A stretch of 64,000 nt of DNA. Origin: Chrysomallon squamiferum (lineage: Eukaryota; Mollusca; Gastropoda; Neomphalida; Peltospiridae). Of the stretch, positions 22,558-35,060 are shown one piece after another. Both the position numbers and the translations under genes were made by a program. The DNA lies in NCBI GenBank assembly GCA_012295275.1, contig CM022670.1, forward strand, positions 17,783,698 through 17,847,697. The letters run 5' to 3'. Each line of letters begins with the position of its first letter. The first letter of the stretch is position 1. The notes beneath the pieces are model-generated. The model did not search any database and was not told where the DNA came from. It saw only the letters and a program-made list of their open reading frames with translations.

Positions 22558-25500
22558 TAATAATAATAATAATAAAGAATCCATGCAAGGAATATTAAAA
22601 GTTTTTTTGTTTTCTTTTTTGTCTCGAAAATATATTTTCAAAACAAGAACAAGATTATTATTTTCATGTTCTGAAATAAGACACTTTTAAATTAAGACTC
22701 TGATTCTTCTACTTATGAAATAATAACGATGATGATAATGAAAATATTTATTAAAATTTATTTATTTACTATTATTATTACCAGTTTCGACTTTGCCAGG
22801 GGACCAATAAGTTGTCTGTGGTCGTATTCTGTAAGCAGCTGATTTGAGAAACCTAAATAGATTCCCACTTTCCACCATACGTCTATAATTAACTGAGACA
22901 GCCAATGGATTATCTCCCTTTTGAATGCGGCTGGGTTGAAAATAAAAATAAGATATTTAAAATAATTTTTTTTAAAAGGTGGGCACTAACACAATAGATG
23001 ACATCAGTTTAATAGTGAATACGAAAAATATAAGGAATAGCAAAGTATTTCAGTGATTAGAGATATCACTTTACTATAGATTAACTTTCTTTCGTTTTTC
23101 TTGTCAAATTCAACGGATCATACACGTGTATTAGTTAACAGTGGTGTGAAAAGCGATTCCATCATTACCAAAGTTCGATTACAGAATGGGAACACCATCG
23201 TGACGTACACTGTTCTGTAGATTCAGATACAACAGTTAAGAAAAAAATATATATAACTGAGACATTAGTTATCCTAAAATATGTTAATTCTGACTGATAG
23301 AGAAAATTACGAAGAATCTTACCATCACTAGCAAAATTGTGAACAACGATTTCAGATATATCGTGTTGAATAGGAACGAACATCGTAGAACTTGGCAGAA
23401 CTTCTGAGCTGTTAAAGCTGTCACTATTGCCATTACCAGAAACTTCTCCACGGGATATGGGCATTATTTGTGTACTTAACACTGTATCTCTGAACTCATC
23501 GTCTGAAACATGCAAATCCGTAGAACATCTTCTGTTATTGTTATCATCATCTTCCTCTCTTTGATTTTGTCTAACAGTACAAGCTAATGAAGGCATTCCT
23601 CTGATGTCTTCGTTGATATCTGATGTGGCTGATTTTATCAGAGCGTCAATGCTGTTGTCGTCTGCTACTCCAAATGACAATGCGTCATCAACAGCTGAAA
23701 CCATAGCTGCAGGTGGATTGTCATTGTCGTCGGAAATCTGAGATACATCGAGGTATTTAGATATCTCATTTACGTCCGCAAAATTTTCTTCTTCTGCAAC
23801 TCTAGACAGCAACTGTTCATGCAGAAATATAGGAAGATGCGTTATTAATCTCAGGCCGACTGTCTGCTGCTTCAGAATAGCGATGCTTCCTGTTGGGTCC
23901 TGATTTGTATCTTTAACCTTTAGAATGATACTCTGATGACTGGCTTGACCTGGGAACATTTCCAGAGAGAAATCCGTTAATGTGTACAAACTACTGAGAT
24001 TTCCGTGAAGCTGGAAACGAAACTTTGATGTTTGTCGCACACGGAAATCGCCACTGATTCTGAGTTTCTTATAATCCTCCGTAGTCCATTCGTCCAACCT
24101 TCGAGAACACTGATCTGGATGTAAGCATTCTATGACAACGTCGAAGGTGTTGTATTTTATACATTTTCCAACTGCCATAAAGCAAATCACCCGACGAGAT
24201 CGCTGCGCATATCTCCTTGCCGTGTCAGAGGTTATGTCAACTTTTGTTGCCCATTTTTCAACCTCCACGGGAGTTGTTCTGAAACAAACCATTAATTATT
24301 AGACCTAACGCGGTCAGGGAAATATTACAGATACTATATTTGCATCTGTTACTCCGGGTATTTTATTTAACTCTTTATCCGTGTCTTTGTCCTAGAACTT
24401 TACTTACTATTACCATGGTAGCTGCTAAGGTTGGTTGTTCTAAGTATTAGTGAGTTATATTTAGGCACTTGAGTGAATGTTTCTTTCTCGACAGATCGTT
24501 ATCCTGTATCAAATTATATTTCGCTTTTTGAGCTGCTTATATTTTAACACTTAACTATCAGGATTACATGATATATATTTCATTTTATCAACTTATTAAT
24601 CATGAAATATGCAGCTGAAAAGAACATTTTAAATTTGAAATGACTCTTTTAACAATATCACTTTCCTGACACCAACAATATTATTGTCGATATAAGTTTG
24701 CATTCAATATTAAGAACTTTGATTTTCATTAATGTAAAAATTAAAGATGTTTTGAATACTACTGTGATAAAATACTTTACAGAATTTTTTTTTTTTTTTA
24801 AAGAATTATATCAACAGTTTTAAAGATAAATTTAACGTACAGGCCGAGCTTGCTCGTTTTGAAAGAAACCTTATTTCCTCTCACTTCTGGCCTCACGTCC
24901 ATCATCTTCCACTTAGATTTTTCTTTTCTCTGCTCACCACCATCGTCGTCGTTATCATCATCATCATCATCATCATCATCACAGCGACCATCGTCAAACA
25001 TTTCTTGATCGAGGCGGCATGGTGACCCAGACCTTGACATTATTACCACGTCTCCCTGACCTTTAAAGCCATCAGGAGTTGGCAAGGTCACGATGACATC
25101 TTTGGTGGGCTCTGAGCACGAAGAATGAGTCATGTTGAAGAAATGTGACAAGGAAAGAATATGATCCGACTCAGGAACCTTCGAGACTTCGTCGACCTTG
25201 AATAAATGGAAAATGTATTGATCGGTGCGTTACAGAGAATTAGACTCGTCAAACTGATGCACTCCAGATGGCCGGCTAGTTACGAAATCTATATCTTAAT
25301 ACACTCTGGTAAAACTAAATAAGCTGGTAAACACGAATTCAACTTTACGGATCACAGTTTATGTTTGAATGATGACAAGCGAAACGATTAGTTGATAGAT
25401 GCAGCGCATTATGAGTCGAATTTAAGAGTTTAAATGTAATCAGTGGTAATGACCTAGTAAATCTTGTTTTCAGATTTCAAACAATGCATGGTTTCTGGGC

Positions 25501-25712
25501 TTGTTTTGTGTTGTTTACGAATTAACAGCAAATATTATAAAAATTGGATTGATTGAGATACCGTTATTTAAGCGGGTTTGTTCATGTAAACAGTATATAA
25601 TATAGGCTGTTTTTAAAAAATCACACATAAATACACAAAAATAAATAGAGAAAATAGTATCATTTTTTGAAGCACAAAGAACTAGAGTGTACATTGTAAT
25701 GTTTCTTTTTCT

Positions 25713-25744
<32 letters not shown>

Positions 25745-26737
25745 TGAAATGATCTGTCGTTGATATTATAAATTATTATCCAGAAACATTACGTAAATAT
25801 TTTAAAGAAATTTTTTTAATTAAATGGTTGTACCTTTAGAGTTAGCTTTCCTGGTTGTCTGAAAGCTTCACGGGGTACATCAAGTTGTATGTTGCTATCT
25901 GTCTTGGACACGATTTTCCCACCAGATGGCAGTATGAAAAGTTCTTCCGTCCGAGGACGACAGCACAGTATTAACAAACCTCTGTGCTTTAATTTTACTG
26001 AAACAACTGCAGCAAACTGTTCATCATCCTGTGATATAAACCTTTATAATTACTTACTGTTTAAGATGAATGCGTGAGATACGTAACTTGTATGACGAGA
26101 GAGAGAAAGAAAGCAATATGATACCGTAGAAAGACAGAGACAGGCAGGCAGATAGAAAGACAGACAGGTAGAACAGACAGACTGGCACACAGATAAATTG
26201 GTAGGGAGATAAAGATTAAGAAGAAAGCGGAAGCAAGATACCAAAAACGTTTATTAATTGCTTTATTTACCTCATTTCGTTTTATATATATTTCAGGTTT
26301 TAATTCAGTTATGTCATGTTTAGATCCAATGTGTTTGATAACAAGTTCCTGAAATCTACTTGGTTTGTCCCTGAATAAAACTTTCAGATGAACAACAGAG
26401 TTGTCGTTCGTATCGGAAGTTCGGTACTCGACAATTTCTCGCCAGCAGATTTCGTCTTTAGTCATGAAAGACTTAGCACCACTCTCTAACGGGAAAATCA
26501 TCCGACACATAAAGTACGTCGGGCTTGGAGAGAAAGTATTTCCCGTTCTAATTACGATTCCTATTCGGTTTATTCCGTATTCGGCGCTGTCCATTAAGAT
26601 TGCGAATTCAATGCTAATAAAGTATACAAATGATATAATAAAATACATACATACATACATACATTATATATATATATATATATATAAATATACATACTGG
26701 GATAATACATCTTACATCAGTTCTGAGCATTTTGTGA

Positions 26738-26800
<63 letters not shown>

Positions 26801-27328
26801 CCTTATTAAGTATATATGCCATCTTGTATTTTACTTTAATAATTGTTGCCATGGTAATAAATATACGATAATAGTATAACAAATAGTTAAAAAATGTGAT
26901 GACAAACCTTTGTACGCTACGACGTTGACACAACACTGACGTCATTTGAACACTTCTGCTTTCTGACATCGGACTTCTTCTACTCTGTCAAGATGAACAA
27001 CAAACCTCCATGTGAATAATAAACATATTAAACACCAGTACATCTAATACATAAGAGGAACAACAACAACGACGACGACAACAACAATAACAACAATAAT
27101 AATAATAATGTTATACAGTAATGATGATATTATTAATGACAAATGCCAGAACAACGGTAATAACAAGGTAATGAGAATAATAATAATAATTAAGTTGGCG
27201 ATAAGGAGAGAATAAAAATAATAACAATTTAATAAAAGTGAAAAAAATAAAATAATAATAAGAAAAAGAAAATAAGAAGAAAAATAAAAATAGTAATAGT
27301 AGGAAGAAGTAAGAAAATGGAAGAAGAA

Positions 27329-27380
<52 letters not shown>

Positions 27381-27766
27381 TATAAGACCGAACTCTTAAT
27401 TGAGTTTAGCAGTAGTGGACACTTACAAGGTCATATTTATATGGGTCTGCTCCGTTAAACATTAACCAGTCAGCGGTCCGAACGTGATCATTTTCCACTG
27501 CATAGAACAGCGGCGTGCGGCCATACTTCAAAATAATAATATAGTGACAACAACAACAGCAATACTAAAATAACCATGCATGATGAAATGTTTCATAAAA
27601 AACATTAAGATAATTTGTAGGAAGTATTACATTTTAGCAGTACATTTTATAGAGAAAATCGTTAATGTTGGTTTAAGAGTCCTCACAATGAATAGGTCTG
27701 AAAAACATAACACTAAAAAAAAAAAAAAAAATCTTGAGGTTTACTATTAATTCACTGACTTCTCAG

Positions 27767-27860
<94 letters not shown>

Positions 27861-30322
27861 ATATAGATTTTTCTTTATTTGTTACAATATCTCAGGAAGA
27901 TAAATATGAGGCTTTTTCAGTTTATATTTTATATGTGAGGCATTTTACATATGTGGTTATGAATGTATGTATATATGTATGTATGTATGTATGTTTATAT
28001 ATCTATATATGTGTGTATATGTGTATATATGTTTGTATGTATGTGTGTATGTACGTATGCATGGCTGCGTGTGTGTGTGTTCATGTGTTTGATCAAATAA
28101 GCGAGTTCTAGTTAAGACCTTAGATACAGATAACGTGTGCAGAGCACTGAAACTAATGACACTTTAACACAAATTTTATTTCAACAGCAGATTAATCATA
28201 TTAATGTATTCCCAACAACTCACAATGTCTGCTGTATCCACGTGGACGTCACTGCGCATGAGCTGTTCAGCCAGAACGAGGACATCTCCGGCTTCTGCTG
28301 CTTGGTGCAGTTCTGTTACAGAAATCTGATAAAACACACATGAAATATTTTTATATAATTTTATGTAATACGAATACACATATACATGTTTATACATGAG
28401 CAATCTTGCTGAGGCTGTCGTACATACACATATACAGCGCCAAACTAACAACGTAGCAGATGTAGCAAATGCTATGCGCCCCGCTGATCCCTTTTAGTTT
28501 TATTTTTTAATCAAAATGCAGGGTATCATGATTTTGACTAGCCTTTGATATTTGATTTGAGAAGATGTACATTTTTGAATAGCTTTGGTGCTGAAATTTT
28601 CTTTCCTCACTAGCCAGTGGACTACAACTAGTTCACCAGTTGCTTTGTCTAAAATACACTGAAAAAAACCTTAGCAATCATTTGAAGAAATCAGTAACAA
28701 GTTTGGCTTCTTGCAAATTTAGGTCGATGTTCGAGGAGCAACCTTCAAAACCGGCTATGGCTCTCATTGACAAGTATCCAAATGATTTGCAGGCGTCTGG
28801 CAAATGAACTTCTACAGTTTGTGGCACTTCTCAACAAGCGGACTACGACGACTAATCTGAGTGCATCTCAGTCAGATGCTGCAGCTGATGATCAGGACAA
28901 CACGGCGATGTCAGGCGGCGAGACATTGGAGCTGTTCTTTATTCCGTCTCATTAGAGATCACAACATGCAATCATGTTTTCCTAATATTGAAATAATTCT
29001 ACGCACGTATTTATATATGATGGTTACAAATTGCACGGGGCAGCCTTCGTTTTCCAAATTACGCCGCATAAAAAATGCACAAAGAACGACGATGGTAAAA
29101 AAACACCAACTTTTAAATGTGCTGACGTTGACGAACATCGGATGCGAGTTGTTGAGAACGATTGACATCACTTCCATTATAAAAGACTTTGCTCACATAA
29201 AATCTCGAAGGCGCGATACGTTACTTAATCTGATCCTGAATCACACTTGTCTACTGGCCTAAACTTTGACCCATGTTTTCGGGGCATACATTATAGTTTA
29301 ATGGCATTTGCACTGGTTTTTTATTGTTTGCAAGATTCCTTTTGTTTCGACAATACATCTGACTGATTGTTCAAACATTAAGGTGTGCTTATGTTGTATG
29401 TAAAGTTATGATAATAGTTGGCGTTTGTTGACGTGGGGTGGGGGGCGTTTACATCTGTAACTAGCCGGTAGTAGGGACCTATGCTATGTTTTGCTACAGG
29501 CCCCGCAGTTGCTTAATCCGGCTCTGTACAAATATATACAAACTTACATGCATGCAATATATACATACACGAACGCAGGGACACATACACACACACACAT
29601 ATACACACACATACATACAGAAACAAAGAGTGGAGGGACAAAAAGATCGGATTATTTACTGTATATTTACAAAATTCTAACATTAAAACAAGAAACAAAA
29701 ATACAAAAACACTGAGAGAAATGTATAAAATTATGTGAGTTTAAATACGAATTTACATCGCAGGTACTACATCTTGGTATGTTTAACTTTGGACGTCTGG
29801 CAGAGTAGACTGGTTCATTGTCGTTTACACTGGTACTCCATCTGAAATTCGCCATCTAGTTTGCTGCTAGACATTATCTACCTTGGGCTGGTTTGCTATA
29901 ATAAATAATATATAATAACAATAATAACAATAACAACAACAACAACAACATCAACAATACTATAAAAGAGTTGTCGCTGAAATGCCCTAACTATGAGGAT
30001 GTTTCAAAGCTTTTAGAACGAGAATTAGGACTCATCAGAGCAGTATTTTCCAATACAATGGAAAAATAAGTAAAGAAAAAAAGAAAGAACAACAGAAAGA
30101 CAGAAAGGAAAGAATGGAAATAAGGAAAGATAGAAGAAAAGAAAGAAATATTCATTAAAAAATAAAGAAAAATTCAAAGTCTAACTGAATTCATAAAGAA
30201 AATACATAACATTAGGTCATAAGCAGTCTCAGTATTTGCAATGAATAAGAAAATCGTATTGATCTGAAACTTGAAATCGTGGATTTAATATTAAAAACTT
30301 AATTTCTTACCCGATCATCCAT
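19057..30322 (-). CDS. PIDD-like scaffold: ANK repeats, ZU5-ZU5-UPA, two death domains; about 15 exons
   Basis: Exons in transcript order: 30311-30322 (tentative MDDR start), 29757-29855, 28224-28325, 27427-27525, 26908-26984, 26271-26613, 25834-26028, 24841-25196, 23323-24278, 22782-22930, 21618-21745, 21108-21211, 19816-19973, 19350-19474, 19057-19144. All junctions are GT-AG and all phases agree, totalling 2991 nt, 996 residues. About residues 40-104 hold two ankyrin repeats ([24 protein letters not shown]). Residues 130-275 look like a first ZU5 module. Residues 278-430 hold a clearer ZU5 ([27 protein letters not shown]) interrupted by a poly-Asp tract. Residues 440-580 match a UPA module ([10 protein letters not shown]). 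An acidic linker follows, then death domains at about 750-835 and 875-965. By family knowledge, ZU5-UPA-DD scaffolds (PIDD1, UNC5, ankyrins, DTHD1) assemble death-fold complexes. PIDD1 has LRRs and one DD, so this architecture differs. If 30311-30322 is not coding, Met at 29855 is the start. Confidence 0.85.
19564..19678. repeat. (CT)n microsatellite with CTGT interruptions
   Basis: In an intron of the ANK-ZU5-DD gene, followed by an ATT/AGT array to about 19812. Confidence 0.95.
20519..20558. repeat. Poly(T) run of about 40
   Basis: Intronic, preceded at about 20440 by (ATC)n. Confidence 0.95.
21340..21450. repeat. AAT/AAC array and GAAA run
   Basis: Intronic compound trinucleotide array. 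Confidence 0.85.
22471..22575. repeat. (ACT)n array, about 28 copies, then (AAT)n
   Basis: Intronic, nearly perfect. Confidence 0.95.
24941..24982 (-). repeat. Coding (GAT/GAC)n trinucleotide tract, encodes poly-Asp
   Basis: Within exon 24841-25196 of the ANK-ZU5-DD gene. On the coding strand GAT units give nine Asp, one Asn and three more Asp, inside the ZU5 module. Confidence 0.9.
26738..26800. repeat. (ATT)n array, about 21 copies
   Basis: In the ANK-ZU5-DD gene intron just 5' of exon 26271-26613; ACAT and AT arrays precede it at 26644-26690. Confidence 0.95.
27328..27380. repeat. (AGT)n array
   Basis: Intronic, about 17 copies, 45 bp from the donor of exon 27427-27525. Confidence 0.9.
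27769..27855. repeat. (TC)n microsatellite, about 43 copies
   Basis: Intronic, uninterrupted, followed by a TATG/TGTA-rich tract to about 28085. Confidence 0.97.
28435..29526 (+). mobile_element. Decayed hAT-family DNA transposon with TIRs and an imperfect 8-bp target-site duplication
   Basis: The left end reads CAGCGCCAAACTAAC and the inverted right end CAGAGCCGGATTAAG, matching in most of the first 15 positions; the CAG(n)GCC start is hAT-like. The flanking octamers CACATATA (28427-28434) and TACAAATA (29527-29534) agree at 6 of 8 positions, as for an old hAT target duplication. Inside, plus-strand frame 28861-29262 encodes a recognisable hAT C-terminal dimerisation region ([15 protein letters not shown], then [12 protein letters not shown]). 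Preceding frames are broken, and at about 1.1 kb the element is far too short for a full transposase. It lies in the ANK-ZU5-DD gene, overlapping nothing coding, between exons 29757-29855 and 28224-28325, opposite to the gene. Confidence 0.8.
28767..29262 (+). pseudogene. hAT transposase C-terminal remnant
   Basis: Two overlapping frames carry pieces of a transposase related to the ZMYM1-like/hAT group. The first covers 28767-28955 ([16 protein letters not shown] then an acidic spacer) and ends in a stop. The second, to 29262, has the dimerisation segment [46 protein letters not shown]. The DDE catalytic region and the N-terminal zinc fingers are absent. It is internal to the element at 28435-29526 and is non-functional as a transposase. 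Confidence 0.75.
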
Positions 30323-32406
30323 TTCTGTGGTTCTATCGTTTCTGTTTTTCTAGAGAAATATCCGAAACCGCATGCATCAGAAGAAAAACACTTTGACGTT
30401 TCAAACACAGACATAAATAAACCTTGTACACACAACAGTTCACAAGATATGCAACAGTCGACTTCTTGCAATGTATTTTATTCCTCAACAACTGCGGTCA
30501 TTCTGTCAACACCAACTAGACGTTTATACACAATACTAATTCACAGTTCCAACAGTTTGCTTAGCTATTGATAATTTTAAACACTTTTGTGTTCTTTTGT
30601 GGACGTATATATATATCATTTATTCTGAAGTGAAAAGGTATGTAATAAAAACCTATCGTCCTATTCGTAGGGAATGGGTTATGCGACTAAAGATATCGTT
30701 AATGTGGGTATCTGGGTCGTGTACCAGGACGTGTATCTATAGAAGTATATGCATTATTTACGTGTTAATTTAGGCTGTCTATTGTCCACCTAGCTTTCTG
30801 CTAGGCTGACAACTTGTATAGTACACGAAGATAGGTAAATATTTATTTTGCCTATCTTTAATACGTTAGTCAGTTTACCTTTTCCTTTGTCTCTGTTATG
30901 TATTTTTTTATTCTTTCATTTGCATATTTTTTTTCAGTCATCGTTCTTAAATTAATTTTTACATATTCCCTTAGGTTTTTAATTATACAAACATATGTTT
31001 TAACTAAAGTTCTTTTTTTCTTTTAGATTAATCTAATGATTAGTTCAATATGTGTACATATGAACATTAAATGTATGTGTTTACGTACGATTCTATCTAA
31101 AATCTTAAAAGTACAAATTTTTATTTACTACATTTTCAACCTATGTACATTTAAGGTTTTGCAGGATTTTTCTGACTTTGACAAAAAGGTGATTTTTGTT
31201 CTTTCATTCATTAATTTATTTATTTTTATTTTTTTCCATTGCAGCTATGCATTTGTAAATTGACAGACTTCTAAAAGTGGTGTTACTCTGGATCTTGTAT
31301 TTTATAACAATTATTTTGATGGGATCTGACTTACAGGTCAGATTCTTATAAATCATTTATCCTGAAAAACAGAGCCAGAGCACAACATAAAAATGCGATG
31401 TCAGGCTAACATTGCTTGAAAGGAGCTACAGTGTTTTTGATCACAAAAGGTCATATGTTAAAAAAAAATAATAATAAATATAAAAATAAAAAACTATTTT
31501 TGTATGATGAAGTCTATAATTAAGACGAACAGTTTAAAAATTCAAATAATTTATTGTAGAATTTTTTCCTGTACTCTGAAGAGAGAGAGAGAAAAAAAAA
31601 AAAAAGTGATGATTTAATGGAACGAGGAAATGTTAGACTGACTAACTCTGACAAGTACACAACATTAATACTACATCCAGGTATCTGCCCGGCACGACAC
31701 TTTTTCACAGCTGATTGTCAGCTAATGTGTTTTATTTGTAACGCCTGGAAATGCGGATGACCGGACTCTGAACTCAGCCGGGACCGTGGTCTTGTGCTTT
31801 ACCGGTATGTGTTACAAACTGCATATCATTATTAGCGACAATGAAACATGCAAATACAACTAATAACATCGGGAGGCACTTACAAACAGATTTATTTCAT
31901 ATTTAACTCGCTTTCCAGCCACTAACTCGCATAATCGCGCACGTAGTTTTCGTTAATCAGCGAAGATGCCAGTAAATATTGCTTTGTGCGCGAATCGACT
32001 GGAAGCCATCCGCAATCTGCGAATTACATTTCACGGAATTAATTGTAAACAGTTATTAGCGTAGGACGGGCTGTGGAAACAGTGTCGTAAAACTGCGCAT
32101 GTCAGGAGAACACAGCGTTGTTACGCTTTCGAATAAGGAACGTTGTGATCGAAGTTGACGTGCAGGTTGTTCGTGTCAGAATAACGTAAATGATTAAAAG
32201 TACATTTCTAATTGTTGTAAAATTGTGAAAAATAATATAGTCATTTTTTTTTTTTTTTTAAACAGATTAATTTCATTAGATTTCAGTGGATTTTATGTTC
32301 GTCTTCCTCTTTTTTTAATTTTGATTAACTTTCTTTTTTTCCCTTTTTTATTATTAATTTTTTTTTGTTTTTAAAGACTCCCACGCCACACTATCATTAA
32401 TTTGTT

Positions 32407-32433
32407 TTTGAAATTATTATTATTATTATTATT

Positions 32434-32469
<36 letters not shown>

Positions 32470-32495
32470 ATTATTATTATTGTTATTATTATTTA
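32407..32495. repeat. (ATT)n-(GTT)n-(ATT)n array
   Basis: Symmetric arrangement with GTT units in the middle. Confidence 0.9.
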
Positions 32496-32954
32496 GTACT
32501 GTACTAAATAGATTCAGGAGACACATGTGAGGAGAGATAAGTACTGTCCAGTGACTAAAATTACAATAATGGTCCTTTTAAAGTGTTCAGGCAGCTTGAA
32601 TAATTTGCCTGTCTTGTTGTTTGTGTGTAACAAGAGGTCTTTCCGGTTACTTAAGAAACAGACTTTAGTGTCATTACGTTACTCTTGGGATTCCAACCAT
32701 TTTAAACATCAGTCAGAAGTCGCTTGTCCGTGAGTCTGAAATCTCAGTATTGTAAATAATGCTTATTCCTCAATTTGAATATTGAAAAAATCCCAGAAGA
32801 CAGACATTTTTCCGCTTTTTTTTTTTTTTTTTTTGTAATTTGTTATTTAGATTCGTTTGTATGTACAATGTACTTTACTGAACGATTATCCTTCCTAATA
32901 AAATATAAACTATATTATGCTGCTGTTAAAACCGTGTTTGTGTCTATATGCATG

Positions 32955-32960
32955 TGTGTG

Positions 32961-33016
<56 letters not shown>
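32955..33016. repeat. (GT)n microsatellite
   Basis: About 31 copies, just past the 3' end of the 79-residue-protein gene. Confidence 0.95.
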
Positions 33017-33020
<4 letters not shown>

Positions 33021-33140
33021 TGTTTAGGGAATAACTGGTTCTGTCTTAAGTTATCAGCTTTATCCTGAGAAAGTTAAAATGTCGAATGCAGTGAGGTTTT
33101 ATCTTATCCTGCAAGTCTAAATAACACAAAAACTCACTGC

Positions 33141-34319
33141 TCAATTCAGCCATATTGATTTCATTGTCGCCGACAAAAACTTCTCGTCTAAAGAAAATAG
33201 TTTTTAAATAACAACATATATATAAGACATATTTTTGGTCAGTAATAGAAATGGATATAGTCATACATCTTACCACTATTTGAGGTGACTGCAGGATAAA
33301 TTTTATATATATATATATATATATATTTATATGTATATATAAAGCTGATAAGATAAACTGTTCTATAATCGCTTATCCGTAATTCCTAAATCTCAACAGC
33401 TGGGGAAATCGAATAACTTTACCGCTATCTCGATATTTAGATATTTGAAACAAACATATAAAAAAATAACAAAATACATAAACACAATTCATTTTGTAAC
33501 TGAAAATTTATTAAACACTTTAAAAGTACGTCACAGTGACGTACTGTTCATAGTAAATATATATTTAAATACTGTACATACACAAACTTACATGATAATT
33601 ATTACATAGACATTTATAGTTCAGATGTTACTGTCGTTAATATTAACATAATTAATAATACATAAACATGTGTGGTCTGTTATTTACGAACGCGTTAACT
33701 TTCAGCTTAGTCAAAATTGTCATAATAACATTATTCAATTAAATATTTAAAAATCTACGAAAATCATTTGCGCCTAAAAAGCATTAAGGCTTAAACATGT
33801 AAGATGTATGTTTCTGTTTGTCTCTTTGAGAATAGTATTTATATAATGTAATATATGTAATCTACGTTTAACAATTATATTTAATAGAAAAATAATAAGG
33901 TTAACTGTAAACATCATTATCGATAATTTTTCACACGTTTTTCTTCTTTCACCTTCTACGTTACTCAACTCCTCTCCTCTGTCTGTCTGTCTGTCTGTCT
34001 GTCTCTGTCTCTCTCTCTCTCTCTCTCTTTCTCGTTTGTATATTTATAGGTCACAAAGTAAATGTTTACTATTATAAAATAAATTTTAGTTTTTTTGTCA
34101 AAACAAGCTTAGTTATAAAATCTTTAGAACTTCACGACACAGTAAAGAATAATGGGATTAGAAGAGAAAATAAGATTCAGTTATTTTAATACATTTTAAA
34201 GTACAGATTTGTCTTAATTAAACTTATTAAGCTACTAAATTTAGTTCTGCTTGCGACACGATTGTACTGGACTAAGATGGTAAAAAAGAGAGTTATGGTT
34301 GAAAACAAAGTAGTTAAAA

Positions 34320-34350
<31 letters not shown>

Positions 34351-35013
34351 ACCGTACATAAGAGGATCATGTTGTTGATCTACAGAAAATTGGTTGATGA
34401 ATCGCAGGATAAATATTCGTCGGCATGCTCTTTCCCGTTCCAGCCATTCCTCAGTGTAGTAATAAATGAATGGTCTTGGCGGTTTGTGTGGTCCTGTGTG
34501 ATAAAATGCCAATAAAAGATTCAGTGTCACTGCTAGATAATATGATTGACGACTATAACAGTAACTTAATAAGGTGTGTTTGCGTGCGTGCGTGTTTTTT
34601 ATGTGTCACTAAACAAATTCTCCTTGAGTATGTGTAGGTGTGTGTGAAGTATAAATTGTGAAAATGTAATTTGTTCATTCTAAGTCTGATCTGACTCGTG
34701 TTGGTGACTGATAATAAAGAAATACGTAATTTCGTGAATGAGATATTTTCATTATGACACTCAGATTTATCTTATTTTGAACGGTTATTAGTTGTTTGTA
34801 TTTTCAGAATATGAGAGAGGAAACCACTACTTCTGATAAACCAGAGACTTTCTGGAACGGAAGATTGTCACACAGAGGGCGGTCATAATCACAGCTTACA
34901 TGTGCATAAAATAAAATAAAATTTTACTAAAAAGATTTCCCTTCCAAAAAATTAAAGCACACGTGCAGTAATAATAATAATAATGGTGATAACAAGAAGA
35001 AGAATGAGAAGGA

Positions 35014-35060
<47 letters not shown>

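Larger units (their letters stand above)
30330..33140. other. Intergenic, with a CpG-richer unique patch at about 31740-32180
   Basis: The patch holds an ATGCAAAT octamer (31848-31855) and several GCGC/GCGA clusters such as GCATAATCGCGCACG; the rest is AT-rich with T runs. No coding frame with splice support was seen. Confidence 0.45.

Noticed and set aside
30600-30625. ATATATATAT upstream of the death-domain gene considered as a TATA box
   Set aside because: About 290 bp from the first tentative exon and indistinguishable from the many AT runs.
33046-33187. Alternative reading of the last exon of the small orphan gene (EVFVGDNEINMAELSS)
   Set aside because: The splice phase from the middle exon selects the other frame, which ends in DEKFLSATMKSIWLN.
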